Shown in pieces: positions 33,029 to 42,248 of a stretch of DNA of 60,906 bases; position 1 is the stretch's first letter, and each line of letters opens with the position of its first letter. The position numbers and the translations under genes are program-made. This DNA is from Pseudomonadota bacterium (GTDB lineage: Bacteria > Pseudomonadota > Gammaproteobacteria > CALCKW01), in contig JBCCUP010000023.1 in NCBI GenBank assembly GCA_039196715.1, positions 1 to 60,906 on the forward strand. The letters run 5' to 3'. The notes below the pieces were generated by a model, which was not told the origin of the DNA, ran no database searches, and saw nothing but the letters and a program-made list of their open reading frames with translations.

Positions 33029-33850
33029 TCAGATTCCGGTTTTGTGTCCTGCGGTCATCACAGCGGCGTGCGGCAGCAAGGTCGCCAGCAGTTCGGGCAG
33101 CAGTTTCGGCGTGGCAGCCACGATCGAACCGGATTGCAGCCAGTTCTCGCCACCCGCGAGGTCGGTGACCAGGCCGCCGGCTTCGCGCACCAACAGGGCG
33201 CCTGCGGCGATGTCCCACGCTTGTAAACGGCTTTCATAGAAGCCGTCGAACTGCCCGGCGGCCACCGACGCGAGGTCGAGCGCGGCGGCGCCCGGCCGGC
33301 GGATACCCACGGTCTTCTCGGCGAAGGTGCGCAGCACCGCGAACTCGGCATCGAAATCGTCGCCCTCGCGAAAGGGCAAACCCGTGCCGAGCAGCGCCGT
33401 GTTGAGCGAACGACAGTTGCTGACGCGGATGCGGCGGTTGTTGAGCTCGGCGCCAGCGCCGCGGGAGGCGGTGTAGATGTCCTGCGAGACGGGGTTGTAC
33501 ACCACGGCCTGTTCCAGGCGGTTGCGGTAGGCCAGGGCAATCGACACGGCGAACTGCGGAAAGCCGTGCAGAAAGTTGGTCGTGCCGTCGAGCGGGTCGA
33601 TGATCCAGCGGTAGCCGTCGTCCGCCTTGCCAGCCAGCTCGCCGCTCTCCTCGGCCAGAAAACCGTGGTCGGGGTAGGCCTTGTGGAGCACGTGGACGAT
33701 TTCCGCTTCCGCTTGCCGGTCGACGTCGCTGACGAAGTCCTTGGCGCTTTTTTCGGTGACGCGCACCCGGTCGAGCCGGTCAAAGTTGCGCATGATAATC
33801 TTGCCGCCCGCGCGCGCAGCGCGCACGGCGATATTGAGCATGGGGTGCAT
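33029..33850 (-). CDS. suhB: Inositol-1-monophosphatase family protein
   Basis: Mg-dependent phosphatase of 273 residues, start at ATG 33850 (MHPMLNIAVRAARAGG, nearly the E. coli SuhB N-terminus). Metal-site motifs are EAIVH..FLAEESGE, WIIDPLDGTTNFLHGFPQFAVSIA and WDIAAGALLVREAGG. In enterobacteria SuhB also joins the Nus rRNA antitermination complex; the same may hold here. Divergent from trmJ by 47 bp, a pairing conserved in gammaproteobacteria. Confidence 0.95.
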   Translation of the reverse strand: MHPMLNIAVRAARAGGKIIMRNFDRLDRVRVTEKSAKDFVSDVDRQAEAEIVHVLHKAYPDHGFLAEESGELAGKADDGYRWIIDPLDGTTNFLHGFPQFAVSIALAYRNRLEQAVVYNPVSQDIYTASRGAGAELNNRRIRVSNCRSLNTALLGTGLPFREGDDFDAEFAVLRTFAEKTVGIRRPGAAALDLASVAAGQFDGFYESRLQAWDIAAGALLVREAGGLVTDLAGGENWLQSGSIVAATPKLLPELLATLLPHAAVMTAGHKTGI

Positions 33851-33897
33851 GGCTGAAGCAGGTAAAGAGCGTCGACAGCAGGATAGAGTAGCGAACA

Positions 33898-34680
33898 ATG
33901 ACTGAGCGCGCGACCACACCGGGGTCGGCGGTGCCGGCCGGCGGCGCGTTGGATCGGCTGCGTTTCGTGTTGGTTGAGACGTCACACCCAGGCAACATCG
34001 GGGCGGCAGCACGCGCGCTGAAAACGATGGGCTTCGGCGAGCTCGTGCTGGTCTCGCCACGCCACTTTCCGAGCGCAGAGGCGACCGTGCGGGCTTCAGG
34101 CGCCGACGACATTCTGCAGCGTGCGCTGGTGTTCGATTCATTGGCCGAGGCGATTGCCGATTGCAGTGCCGTGTTCGGCACCAGTGCGCGATCCCGCAGC
34201 ATCGAGTGGCCGACCCACACGCCCTGGGCGCTCGCTGCCGAAATCGCCGAGCGCCCGGCCGAATCCGCGGCAGGCCCCGTGGCCGTGGTGTTCGGTCGGG
34301 AGAGCAGTGGCCTGACCAACGACGAATTGATGCTCTGTTCGGCGCGTGTGCACATTCCGGCGAACCCGGACTACAGCTCGTTGAACGTGGCGTCTGCCGT
34401 GCAGATCCTCGCCTACGAGATCGCCAGCCACAGCGCACGCCACGGCGGCACAACAGCGCCGACGAGCGACGCAGATCCCCGGGCCGATCAGGACGACATG
34501 AACCGCTTCTACCGGCACCTGGAGTCGGTGTTGGTCGAGATCGGCTATTACGACCCGGAGAAGCCCCGCCAGCTCATGCGTCGTCTGCGCCGGCTGTTCA
34601 ACCGCTCGGCACTCAGCCGGTCGGAGTTGCAGATCCTGCGTGGCGTGTTGGTTGCGGTCGAGCGGGCGAAGCGCGCCTGA
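33898..34680 (+). CDS. trmJ: tRNA (cytidine/uridine-2'-O-)-methyltransferase
   Basis: SPOUT-class methyltransferase of 260 residues that methylates the ribose at tRNA position 32. FVLVETSHPGNIGAAARALKTMGFGELVLVSPR, VFGRESSGLTNDEL and IPANPDYSSLNVASAVQILAYEI are the AdoMet-knot motifs. The N-terminus has a short Ala/Pro/Gly-rich extension of about 15 residues. Its last 68 bp overlap the convergent methyltransferase gene on the other strand. Confidence 0.95.
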   Translation: MTERATTPGSAVPAGGALDRLRFVLVETSHPGNIGAAARALKTMGFGELVLVSPRHFPSAEATVRASGADDILQRALVFDSLAEAIADCSAVFGTSARSRSIEWPTHTPWALAAEIAERPAESAAGPVAVVFGRESSGLTNDELMLCSARVHIPANPDYSSLNVASAVQILAYEIASHSARHGGTTAPTSDADPRADQDDMNRFYRHLESVLVEIGYYDPEKPRQLMRRLRRLFNRSALSRSELQILRGVLVAVERAKRA

Positions 34681-35416
34681 CCGGGCAGGCGGTGACCGAG
34701 TCGTCACACCAGTACCGGGCGAACGGGGATCGCGGGTCGGGGGCGGCGCAAGCGCGTTGACGCGCAAACACCACAAGGTTCTGACAGCCCGGCACCGTCG
34801 CGAGCCAGACGTGGGCAAAGGCCGCGCGGACAGCACCAACCAGCGCGATGGCGTGACGCTGGTCCGTCGGCAACAGGTTGACGACGCAGACACCGTCCTC
34901 GCCCAGGTGCTCGGCCAGCACGCCGTGAAAGGCTGGATCCGCTGCCGGCCCCGACCCGTCCCGGGTGCTGTGCAAATCGCAGAACACGGCGTCGGATGGC
35001 GCTTGGCTCCGGTGCACATACCGCTCCGCACTCGCCATGACGACGTGGTCGGGGTGCGTGCCACCAAACCACCGGTGCGCGATCCGCACCACGGCGTGTT
35101 CCCGTTCGACCGAGGTCACACAGGCGTCGGGCACGTGTTGTCGCAGTGCGCCGGCGAGCGTGCCGCAGCCGTAGCCGAGGTCCAGTACCCGGAGGGGTCG
35201 TTCGGCGAGGCAGAGGCCCGACAACATGGTCCGGATGTAGCCGAGCGCCGGGGTGTCTGGCGTACGCCGGTCGATGGCGGCGTGGATCGCCCCGTCAGGC
35301 GTCTCCAACCAACGCCACCGAGCCTGCTCGAAGACGCGCCACTCCGCGCTTTCGCCGGCCTCCTGGTGAACTAAGGTGGCCCGATTCGTGTCCGGGTAGT
35401 CAGTATCGGCAAACAT
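34613..35416 (-). CDS. Spermidine-synthase-like SAM-dependent methyltransferase fold protein
   Basis: A 267-residue protein starting at ATG 35416 ([17 protein letters not shown]). The AdoMet/dcAdoMet-binding segment [22 protein letters not shown], acidic [15 protein letters not shown] and later [13 protein letters not shown] place it in the spermidine-synthase-like Rossmann family. The catalytic Asp region of true spermidine synthases (GGGDG, PL-DLY) is not conserved. The C-terminal 40 residues, rich in Arg/Pro, lie over the end of trmJ and are probably an extension. The substrate is unknown. Confidence 0.75.
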   Translation of the reverse strand: MFADTDYPDTNRATLVHQEAGESAEWRVFEQARWRWLETPDGAIHAAIDRRTPDTPALGYIRTMLSGLCLAERPLRVLDLGYGCGTLAGALRQHVPDACVTSVEREHAVVRIAHRWFGGTHPDHVVMASAERYVHRSQAPSDAVFCDLHSTRDGSGPAADPAFHGVLAEHLGEDGVCVVNLLPTDQRHAIALVGAVRAAFAHVWLATVPGCQNLVVFARQRACAAPDPRSPFARYWCDDSVTACPVRRASPARPQPTRHAGSATPTG

Positions 35417-35581
35417 CGGTGTCGGTCGTGCGGTGCATGCGGTTTGTGTGTGCGAATACCGTTCCGCCGTGGGTCGGGGCGCTGCGTTGACACCCGCGCG
35501 GCCGGTGCGGGACACTGGTGGGTCGAAAGCGGCGTGCGTTGCGCACGCGGCAAAACGGCCTCAACAAGCGGGGTGGTACCC

Positions 35582-36430
35582 ATGTGGCAATTGATCAAAG
35601 AAGACGTCAACAGCGTGTTTGGCCGTGATCCGGCGGCACGTAACGTGTTCGAGATCGTTACCTGTTACCCAGGTGTCCACGCCATCCTGTTTCACCGCGT
35701 CAACCACTGGCTGTGGGGGCGGGGGTTCAAATGGCTCGCGCGCTGGTTGTCGTCGGTTGCGCGGTGGTTGACCTCCATCGAGATTCACCCCGGTGCCGAG
35801 ATCGGACGCCGCTTTTTCATTGACCACGGCATTGGCGTTGTCATCGGCGAAACCTCGCAGATCGGCGACGACGTGACGCTGTACCACGGTGTCACGCTTG
35901 GCGGGGTGGCAAGTTTCGAGGGCGAAGGGGGCAAACGGCACCCGACCCTCGGCAACGACGTGGTCGTGGGTGCCGGCGCGAAAATCCTCGGTCCGTTCAC
36001 CGTCGAGGACGGCGCGCGCATCGGGTCGAACGCGGTGGTGCTCAAGCCGGTAAGCCCTGGTGCCACGGTCGTCGGTATCCCCGGGCGCGAGGTGGCCCGC
36101 AAGCGCGGTCTGGACGCCGAACGCGCCGATTTCGCGCGGCAGATCGGTTTCGACGCCTACGGTCAGACCGCCGACATGCCGGACCCGGTCGCCCAGACCA
36201 TCAACGGCATGCTCGATCACATGCGGGACATGCACGGTCGCATGGATCAGATGTGTCACGCGATGCGCGCCATGGGACGTCAGGTCGACACGCTGAAACC
36301 CCTGGAGATCGACTTTCCGTGCGACGAGCTCGCCGAGACAGCCACAGCGCAGACACCGGACGAGGCGAACGACGGCGCGATCGCGTCTGACGCACCCCCC
36401 GAACCGCCGTCGAAGGCCGCCAACGCCTAG
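35582..36430 (+). CDS. cysE: Serine O-acetyltransferase
   Basis: Hexapeptide-repeat acyltransferase of 282 residues that makes O-acetylserine for cysteine synthesis. ATG 35582 ([21 protein letters not shown]) is chosen because upstream residues are not family-like. The left-handed beta-helix spans about residues 60-160 ([51 protein letters not shown]). It is the shorter EpsC-type CysE. The last 120 residues are a helical, Met-rich and then acidic tail of unknown role. It leads into iscR with a 20-bp gap, a common arrangement. Confidence 0.95.
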   Translation: MWQLIKEDVNSVFGRDPAARNVFEIVTCYPGVHAILFHRVNHWLWGRGFKWLARWLSSVARWLTSIEIHPGAEIGRRFFIDHGIGVVIGETSQIGDDVTLYHGVTLGGVASFEGEGGKRHPTLGNDVVVGAGAKILGPFTVEDGARIGSNAVVLKPVSPGATVVGIPGREVARKRGLDAERADFARQIGFDAYGQTADMPDPVAQTINGMLDHMRDMHGRMDQMCHAMRAMGRQVDTLKPLEIDFPCDELAETATAQTPDEANDGAIASDAPPEPPSKAANA

Positions 36431-36450
36431 CGCGGGCGGGGAGCACACCC

Positions 36451-36918
36451 ATGCGACTGACGACACGAGGCCGCTACGCGGTCGCGGCCATGTTCGACCT
36501 GGCGCTGCAGCCGGCGAGTCAGCCGGTTGCGCTGGCCGACATTGCCGGTCGGCAGGACATTTCCCTGTCCTACCTCGAACAGCTGTTCGGCCGCCTCCGG
36601 CGTGCGGGCCTGGTCGAGAGCGTGCGTGGGCCCGGCGGCGGATACCGGCTCGCACGCGAGACCGATGCGATTTCGGTGGCCGAGATCCTCAGCGCGGTCG
36701 ATGAACTGCTCGACGCGACCCACCGCGGTAGCCACAAGACGTGCCAGCGAGAACAGCGTTGTCCGACGCACAACCTGTGGCAGGCGCTGACCGTGCAGAT
36801 CGAGCACTTTCTCAGCCGGGTTACCTTGGCCGATCTGCTGGTCGAGCCCGGCAACGCCGAGCAGCCGCTGCGGCACATGAAGCTGCCCAGCGCGACCGGC
36901 TCGACCCCGGCCCCTTGA
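36451..36918 (+). CDS. iscR: Rrf2-family Fe-S cluster regulator IscR, first Cys ligand replaced
   Basis: A 155-residue IscR. The winged helix (MRLTTRGRYAVAAMFDLAL, DISLSYLEQLFGRLRRAGLV, GPGGGYRLAR) is well conserved, including Glu43 at YLEQL. Cluster ligands: Cys98, Cys104 and His107 (TCQREQRCPTH) occupy exactly the E. coli positions, but residue 92 is Arg instead of Cys (DATHRGSHKTC). The holo form may be unstable, use another ligand (His91 or His95), or be lost. It precedes iscS with a 4-bp overlap, but no iscU-iscA-hscBA-fdx follow. Confidence 0.92.
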   Translation: MRLTTRGRYAVAAMFDLALQPASQPVALADIAGRQDISLSYLEQLFGRLRRAGLVESVRGPGGGYRLARETDAISVAEILSAVDELLDATHRGSHKTCQREQRCPTHNLWQALTVQIEHFLSRVTLADLLVEPGNAEQPLRHMKLPSATGSTPAP

Positions 36919-38075
36919 GCGGCCTGTGCTACCTCGATAACGCTGCGACCACGCCGGTTGACCCGCGCGTGGCCGATGCCATGGCCGCGTGCCTGACTGT
37001 CGACGGGGTGTTCGCCAACCCGGCCTCTTTCAGCCACGCCCACGGCTTGGCGGCGGCCGACCGGGTCGACGCCGCGCGCGATGCCGTTGCCGCCCTGGTG
37101 GGCGCGTACCCGGAGGAAGTCGTCTTCTGTTCGGGTGCCACCGAGGCCAACAACCTCGCGTTGCTCGGGGTGGCGGGTCGCCTTTCGAACCCCGCTCACA
37201 TGGTCAGTGTCAAGACCGAACACAAGGCCGTGCTCGACCCGCTCGCGCGGCTTGCCAAGGCCGGCTGGCACATCGACCTGCTCGACGTCGACGCGGCGGG
37301 CCGTGTCGATCTTGGCGCGCTCACGGCAGCGATGCGCCCCGACACGGCGCTCGTCTCCGTGATGCACGCCAACAACGAAATCGGGACCGTGCAGGACATT
37401 GGCGCGATCGGCGCGGTGACGCGCGCGCGCGGCGTGCTCTTGCACGTGGACGCGGCCCAGAGCGTCGGCAAGATCCCCGTCGACATGCACGCCATGCAGG
37501 TCGACCTCCTGAGCGTCTGTGCGCACAAGTTTCACGGCCCCAAAGGCGTCGGTGCGCTGTGTGTGCGGGGTCGGCCTCCGGTGCGCCTGCAACCGCAGAT
37601 CCTCGGCGGTGGCCACGAACGCGGGCTGCGCTCGGGCACCCTGGCAACGCACCAGATTGTCGGCCTCGGGACCGCGTGTGCGGTGGCAGCGGACGCGCTC
37701 GCCACCGAGTCGGCACGGCTGGCTGGGCTCAGGGATGCCCTCTGGTCACGCCTGCAGCGGTTGCCTGGCGTGCGCTTGAACGGGGCGATGACCGAACGCC
37801 TGCCGGGTAACCTGAACGTCTCGATCGACGGGGTCGAGGGCGAGAGCCTGTTGCTTGCACTCGAGCACGTTGCCGTTTCCAGCGGCAGCGCCTGCACCAG
37901 CGCCGACCTGACCCCGTCGCACGTGCTGCGGGCGATCGGGTGCACCCCCGAGCAGGCGCAGGGGTCGCTGCGTATCAGCTTCGGGCGTTTCAACAGCGAC
38001 GCTGACGTCGACCTGGCCGCGCGCGACATCGAACAGGCGGTGCAGCGGTTGCGCGCGCTGTCCCCCGGTGGCTGA
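36915..38075 (+). CDS. iscS: Cysteine desulfurase
   Basis: PLP enzyme of 386 residues that takes sulfur from cysteine for Fe-S and thiolation pathways. TTG 36915 overlaps the iscR stop (TTGA) and gives SGLCYLDNAATTPVDPRVADAMAAC, an IscS N-terminus. PLP Lys205 sits in SVCAHKFHGPKG and the persulfide Cys327 in SSGSACTSADLTPSHVLRAIG. Both are intact, so it should be active. It is followed with 8 bp overlap by a scaffold relic rather than iscU. Confidence 0.94.
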   Translation: MSGLCYLDNAATTPVDPRVADAMAACLTVDGVFANPASFSHAHGLAAADRVDAARDAVAALVGAYPEEVVFCSGATEANNLALLGVAGRLSNPAHMVSVKTEHKAVLDPLARLAKAGWHIDLLDVDAAGRVDLGALTAAMRPDTALVSVMHANNEIGTVQDIGAIGAVTRARGVLLHVDAAQSVGKIPVDMHAMQVDLLSVCAHKFHGPKGVGALCVRGRPPVRLQPQILGGGHERGLRSGTLATHQIVGLGTACAVAADALATESARLAGLRDALWSRLQRLPGVRLNGAMTERLPGNLNVSIDGVEGESLLLALEHVAVSSGSACTSADLTPSHVLRAIGCTPEQAQGSLRISFGRFNSDADVDLAARDIEQAVQRLRALSPGG

Positions 38076-38433
38076 GCGCCTGTCCGAGGCCGTGCGGTCG
38101 CGGTTCCGCGCGCCGCGGTTCGCGCTGACTGGCGCGTTGGCGGGGGGCGGCGCCACGGGTGCCAGCGGCGCGCGCGCCGCGGGTGCCCTGGTCGAGGTGC
38201 ACCTCGGTGTGGGTGGCGACGGCGCGCTGCACGCCCGGTTTCGAGCGTACGGTGACCCGGCGACGATCGCCGCAGCGGAGTGGGTGTGCGAACAGGTTGA
38301 CGGTGCGCTGCCGCCCGTCTCGCCGCCTGCGGTTGCCGCCGTCTCGCGAGCGCTGGCGCTCCCGGCCAGCCGGCAGCACGCCGCGCAGCACGCGGTCGAT
38401 GCCTTGCGGGCCGCGCTTGGCCGCCTCGACTGA
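38068..38433 (+). CDS. Degenerate NifU/IscU-like scaffold relic
   Basis: A 121-residue protein with a GTG start inside the end of iscS. The segment HARFRAYGDPATIAAAEWVCEQVDG aligns by eye with the IscU/NifU_N motif where a cluster-binding Cys follows the glycine (YGC..AIA), but here it is Asp. Only one Cys is present (WVCEQ), so the three-Cys scaffold site is gone. Length and position (where iscU belongs) support descent from a NifU-like protein. It may regulate IscS or be decaying; cluster assembly on it is doubtful. Confidence 0.6.
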   Translation: MAERLSEAVRSRFRAPRFALTGALAGGGATGASGARAAGALVEVHLGVGGDGALHARFRAYGDPATIAAAEWVCEQVDGALPPVSPPAVAAVSRALALPASRQHAAQHAVDALRAALGRLD

Positions 38434-38517
38434 CGTGCGCCTCAGCTGGTCAATCTGACAACTGAATCACGCAGCGGACGGGCCATTGCGGTACACTTGT
38501 GGGTTTACCTAACCCGT

Positions 38518-38536
38518 GGCTGGCGTGACGCCAGCC
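38518..38536 (+). promoter_or_regulatory. Leader hairpins before ndk
   Basis: A perfect 8-bp stem GGCTGGCG (38518-38525), loop TGA, CGCCAGCC (38529-38536) ends 22 bp before the ndk ATG. A smaller one, GGGTT-tacct-AACCC, lies at 38501-38515. They may be a terminator for the isc remnant (no T-run) or a leader structure affecting ndk. Confidence 0.4.
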
Positions 38537-38558
38537 GCCCCTGACGAGGCACCAGACC

Positions 38559-38990
38559 ATGGCCGTTGAGCGGACCCTCTCCATCATCAAACCCGACGCC
38601 GTCGCCAAGAACGTGATCGGCAAGATCTACCAGCGTTTTGAGGATGCCGGCTTGCAGATTGTCGCTGCCCGCATGATGCACCTGAGCGCTGAGCAGGCAG
38701 GCGAATTCTATGCGGTCCACAAGGAGCGGCCGTTCTACAACGACCTGGTCAGCTTCATGACATCCGGCCCCGTGATCGTGCAGGTGCTCGAGGGCGAGAA
38801 CGCCATTGCCGCGCACCGTGACGTGATGGGTGCCACCAACCCGGCCGAAGCGGCCTCGGGCACCATCCGCGCCGACTTCGCGAGCTCGATCGACGAGAAC
38901 GCCTGCCACGGCTCCGATGCCGCCGAAACCGCCGCGGTCGAGATCGCGTTCTTCTTCGGCGACGACGGCGTCTGTCCGCGGACCCGCTGA
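38559..38990 (+). CDS. ndk: Nucleoside-diphosphate kinase
   Basis: A 143-residue cytoplasmic enzyme that transfers gamma-phosphate from ATP to NDPs. N-terminus [21 protein letters not shown] and the nucleotide-binding [12 protein letters not shown] are present. The phospho-His lies in [12 protein letters not shown]. Normal length, all catalytic residues intact. The first gene of the ndk-rlmN-pilF cluster, 7 bp before rlmN. Confidence 0.97.
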   Translation: MAVERTLSIIKPDAVAKNVIGKIYQRFEDAGLQIVAARMMHLSAEQAGEFYAVHKERPFYNDLVSFMTSGPVIVQVLEGENAIAAHRDVMGATNPAEAASGTIRADFASSIDENACHGSDAAETAAVEIAFFFGDDGVCPRTR

Positions 38991-38997
38991 CGGACCC

Positions 38998-40155
38998 ATG
39001 TCTGCCCTGTCCCCCAGCGTGACCGTCACCGGTGCGCCGGTGATCACCGGGCGCACCAATCTGCTCGGCCTCGACGAGGGCGGCATGGTGGCCTTTGTCG
39101 AGTCGTTGGGGGAGAAGCGGTTCAGGGCTCGGCAATTGTTGAAGTGGCTGTACCACCAGGACGTCCGCCAGTTCGACAACATGACCGACCTGAGCAAGGC
39201 GTTCCGGGCGGCGTTGCGCGAACACGCCGAAGTGCGTCTGCCCGAGGTCGAGCATGCACACGTGTCGCAGGATGGCACCTGCAAGTGGCTGTTCAAGGTC
39301 GACAGCGCGAACGCGGTGGAGACGGTGTTCATTCCCTCCGAGGACCGCGGCACCCTGTGCGTGAGCTCGCAGGTCGGCTGTGCGTTGGATTGTTCCTTCT
39401 GCGCCACCGCGCGGCAGGGCTTCAACCGCAACCTGAGCACAGCCGAGATCGTCGCCCAGGTCTACCTCGCGTCCGAGCTGCTGCGCAGTGACGCCTACCG
39501 GGCGGTGGGCTTTCGGCGGATCACGAACATCGTGATGATGGGCATGGGGGAGCCGCTGGCGAACTTTCGCCAGTTGGTCCCGGCGCTCAACCTGATGCTC
39601 GACGACAACGCCTGGGGCCTGTCCAAGCGGCGGGTCACGGTCAGCACCTCGGGCATCGTGCCGGCGATCGACCGCCTGCGAGAGGCGGTCGACTGCTCGC
39701 TGGCGGTGTCGTTGCACGCGCCCGACGACGCGTTGCGCGACGAACTCGTGCCGATCAACCGCAAATACCCGATCAAGGATCTCATGGCGGCCTGCCGTCG
39801 CTATGTCGAGCGGGACCACAAAACCCACATCATGTTCGAGTACGTGATGCTCGCCGGTGTCAACGACTCGCCTGAACACGCCCGTGCATTGGCTAAACTT
39901 GTCAAATCCGTGCCGTGCAAGGTCAACATGATTCCGTTCAACCCCTTTCCGGGCTCCGGTTACACCGTCTCCTCCGAGACGGCAATCAATCGGTTCTGGG
40001 ATGTCCTCAACCGCCAACGGGTGCGCACAATCAAGCGCCGCACGCGCGGTGACGACATTGACGCTGCCTGTGGGCAGTTGGCTGGGGATGTGACGGACAA
40101 GAGCCGGCGCGCGGCCAAATTTGCTGAACCTCGATTTGGAGAGTCGCGCCCGTGA
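38998..40155 (+). CDS. rlmN: Dual-specificity 23S rRNA/tRNA adenine-C2 methyltransferase
   Basis: Radical-SAM enzyme of 385 residues that methylates A2503 of 23S rRNA and A37 of some tRNAs. I use ATG 38998 ([12 protein letters not shown]). Cluster motif [15 protein letters not shown], then [11 protein letters not shown] and [27 protein letters not shown] are all typical. Its stop overlaps the pilF GTG. Confidence 0.96.
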   Translation: MSALSPSVTVTGAPVITGRTNLLGLDEGGMVAFVESLGEKRFRARQLLKWLYHQDVRQFDNMTDLSKAFRAALREHAEVRLPEVEHAHVSQDGTCKWLFKVDSANAVETVFIPSEDRGTLCVSSQVGCALDCSFCATARQGFNRNLSTAEIVAQVYLASELLRSDAYRAVGFRRITNIVMMGMGEPLANFRQLVPALNLMLDDNAWGLSKRRVTVSTSGIVPAIDRLREAVDCSLAVSLHAPDDALRDELVPINRKYPIKDLMAACRRYVERDHKTHIMFEYVMLAGVNDSPEHARALAKLVKSVPCKVNMIPFNPFPGSGYTVSSETAINRFWDVLNRQRVRTIKRRTRGDDIDAACGQLAGDVTDKSRRAAKFAEPRFGESRP

Positions 40156-40919
40156 ACCCCATCATCACCAAGCTTGTCCGCGCCTGTGTCGCATGCCTTG
40201 TAGCCACCGTGGTCCTTGCAGGGTGCGCCTCGAACCGCGAAGCGGCGAACGCCAACATGGCGCGCGCCTCGCAGCTCAACGCCGAGCTGGCGCTCGGCTA
40301 CCTGAACCAGGGCGACCTGCAGCAGGCGAAAGCGAAGGTCGAGAAGGCCCTGGTCCAGAACCCGCGCAACCCGCTGGCGAACAACCTGCAGGGCGTGGTG
40401 TTCCAGCGCCTGGACGAGCCGACCCGGGCCGGTGCGCATTTCCGCCGCGCTGTGGAGTTGGCCCCGGACGAGCCGGAGTACGCCAACGCGTACGGCGTCT
40501 TCCTGTGCGAGCGCAAGCAGTACGAAGAGGGCATCCTCCAGTTCCTCGACGTTGCCGAGAACCCGCTCTACCGCACCCCGGCGCTCGCCTTCGAAAACGC
40601 GGCCAACTGCGCGCTGCAGGCCGGCAAGACCGGTATCGCCGAGAGCAATCTCGTGCGCGCGCTCGAGATTCGCCCGCGTTTCGCCACTGCGCAGTTGAGC
40701 CTCGCCAAGTTGCAGGCGGATGAGGGGCGCCCCGATGACGCCATGGATTCCCTTCAGGCGCTCGAGCGCTACGCGCCGAGCAGTGCAGAGAGCCTCGCTC
40801 TGGGTGCCCGGGTTGCGCGTCGGCTCGGCAACCGGGACGTCGCCAACAGCTACGTTCGGAAACTGCAGCTGAGCTTCCCGAACTCCTATCAGGCCAAGGT
40901 CCTGGCAAACGAGAGCTGA
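40152..40919 (+). CDS. pilF: Type IV pilus biogenesis/stability lipoprotein PilF (PilW)
   Basis: Outer-membrane lipoprotein pilotin of 255 residues that helps PilQ secretin assemble. GTG 40152 overlaps the rlmN stop. Lipobox LAGC gives Cys25. TPR-type repeats run from about residue 45 to 230 ([56 protein letters not shown]). In relatives the next genes are rodZ and ispG; here hisS follows directly. Confidence 0.93.
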   Translation: MNPIITKLVRACVACLVATVVLAGCASNREAANANMARASQLNAELALGYLNQGDLQQAKAKVEKALVQNPRNPLANNLQGVVFQRLDEPTRAGAHFRRAVELAPDEPEYANAYGVFLCERKQYEEGILQFLDVAENPLYRTPALAFENAANCALQAGKTGIAESNLVRALEIRPRFATAQLSLAKLQADEGRPDDAMDSLQALERYAPSSAESLALGARVARRLGNRDVANSYVRKLQLSFPNSYQAKVLANES

Positions 40920-40969
40920 CGCACCGCGTCACCGATTCAACGAGGCCGCCCGTACGGCACACGGCAGAC

Positions 40970-42244
40970 ATGAGCATAAACAGCCTGCGCGGTATGCACG
41001 ACATACTTCCGTCCCAGTCGAGCGAGTGGCAGCGGCTTGAGCGCGCGGTGCGCACGCTGATGAACGCCTACGGCTACGGCGAAATGCGCACACCGGCGCT
41101 CGAAAAGACCGCGCTGTTCGCGCGCGGCATCGGTGAGGCAACCGACATCGTCGAAAAGGAGATGTACGCCTTCGACGACCGCAACGGTGAATCGATCGCG
41201 TTGCGCCCCGAGAACACTGCGGGTTGTGTCAGGGCGGCGATTCAGCACGGTCTGCTCGGCCAAGGCGTGCAACGGGTGTGGTACAGCGGCCCGATGTTCC
41301 GCTACGAGCGGCCGCAGAAGGGCCGCTATCGGCAGTTTCACCAGATCGGTGCGGAAGTCTATGGCGCCGCTGGCGCGCTCATCGAAGCCGAGCTGATCTG
41401 CCTCAGCGCGCGGCTTTGGCGCGAGCTCGGTATCGACACGGCCGTCTCGCTGGAACTCAACAGCCTGGGTACGCTCGAAGAACGGCAGGCGTTTCGGGCC
41501 CAGTTGGTGGCCTATTTCGACGCCCACCGCGCTGCGCTCGACGACGACAGCGAGCGCCGCCTGGCCTCGAACCCGCTGCGCATCCTCGACAGCAAGAACC
41601 CGGATATGCAGGAGCTGATTGCCGGCGCGCCGTCTTTGGAGGCGTGTTTCGGTGACGACTCTCGGGCCCACTTCGAGGCGGTGCAGTCGGCGTTGAGCGA
41701 GGCCGGCATTGCGTTTTCGCTGAACCCGCGCCTGGTTCGGGGCCTCGACTACTACTCGCACACGGTGTTCGAGTGGACCACCGACCGACTCGGTGCACAG
41801 GCGGCGGTGTGTGGTGGCGGGCGCTACGACGGGCTGGTCACCCTGCTCGGTGGCAAGTCGAGTCCGGCCGTGGGGTGGGCGATCGGCATGGAACGCCTGC
41901 TCGAGCTGGTGTCGGAGTTGCGGGGCGCCGCCCCGACCGTGGCGCCGCAGGTGTTCGTGGTTGCGGCAGCAGGCCAGGCGGAATCCAGGGCGCTGGCGCT
42001 TGGAGAGCGTCTGCTGGACAGCGTTCCAGGCTTGCGCTTGCAGTACAATGCGGTGGGGGGCAGCTTCAAGGCCCAGTTCAAACGGGCTGACAAGAGCGGC
42101 GCCGAGGTCGCGCTGATCCTGGCCGACCAGGAACTGGCGGACGGCACCGTCACGCTCAAGCCGCTGCGCGGCGTGGGCGAACAGCAAACCGTCTCCGTCG
42201 ACCAGCTGATCGAGCAGGTGACACACATGATTTCAGGAGAATAG
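40970..42244 (+). CDS. hisS: Histidyl-tRNA synthetase
   Basis: Class II aminoacyl-tRNA synthetase of 424 residues. Motif 2 YERPQKGRYRQFHQIGAEVYG, the histidine-site RGLDYYSHTVFEW, and motif 3 AVGWAIGMERLLEL are intact. A normal-sized anticodon-binding C-terminal domain follows. It begins 50 bp after pilF, and yfgM follows by 4 bp. Confidence 0.97.
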   Translation: MSINSLRGMHDILPSQSSEWQRLERAVRTLMNAYGYGEMRTPALEKTALFARGIGEATDIVEKEMYAFDDRNGESIALRPENTAGCVRAAIQHGLLGQGVQRVWYSGPMFRYERPQKGRYRQFHQIGAEVYGAAGALIEAELICLSARLWRELGIDTAVSLELNSLGTLEERQAFRAQLVAYFDAHRAALDDDSERRLASNPLRILDSKNPDMQELIAGAPSLEACFGDDSRAHFEAVQSALSEAGIAFSLNPRLVRGLDYYSHTVFEWTTDRLGAQAAVCGGGRYDGLVTLLGGKSSPAVGWAIGMERLLELVSELRGAAPTVAPQVFVVAAAGQAESRALALGERLLDSVPGLRLQYNAVGGSFKAQFKRADKSGAEVALILADQELADGTVTLKPLRGVGEQQTVSVDQLIEQVTHMISGE

Positions 42245-42248
42245 GCGC

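Noticed and set aside
36741-36914. Longer iscS start inside iscR
   Set aside because: Would overlap most of the 3' half of iscR; TTG 36915 gives the family N-terminus and a 4-bp coupled overlap.
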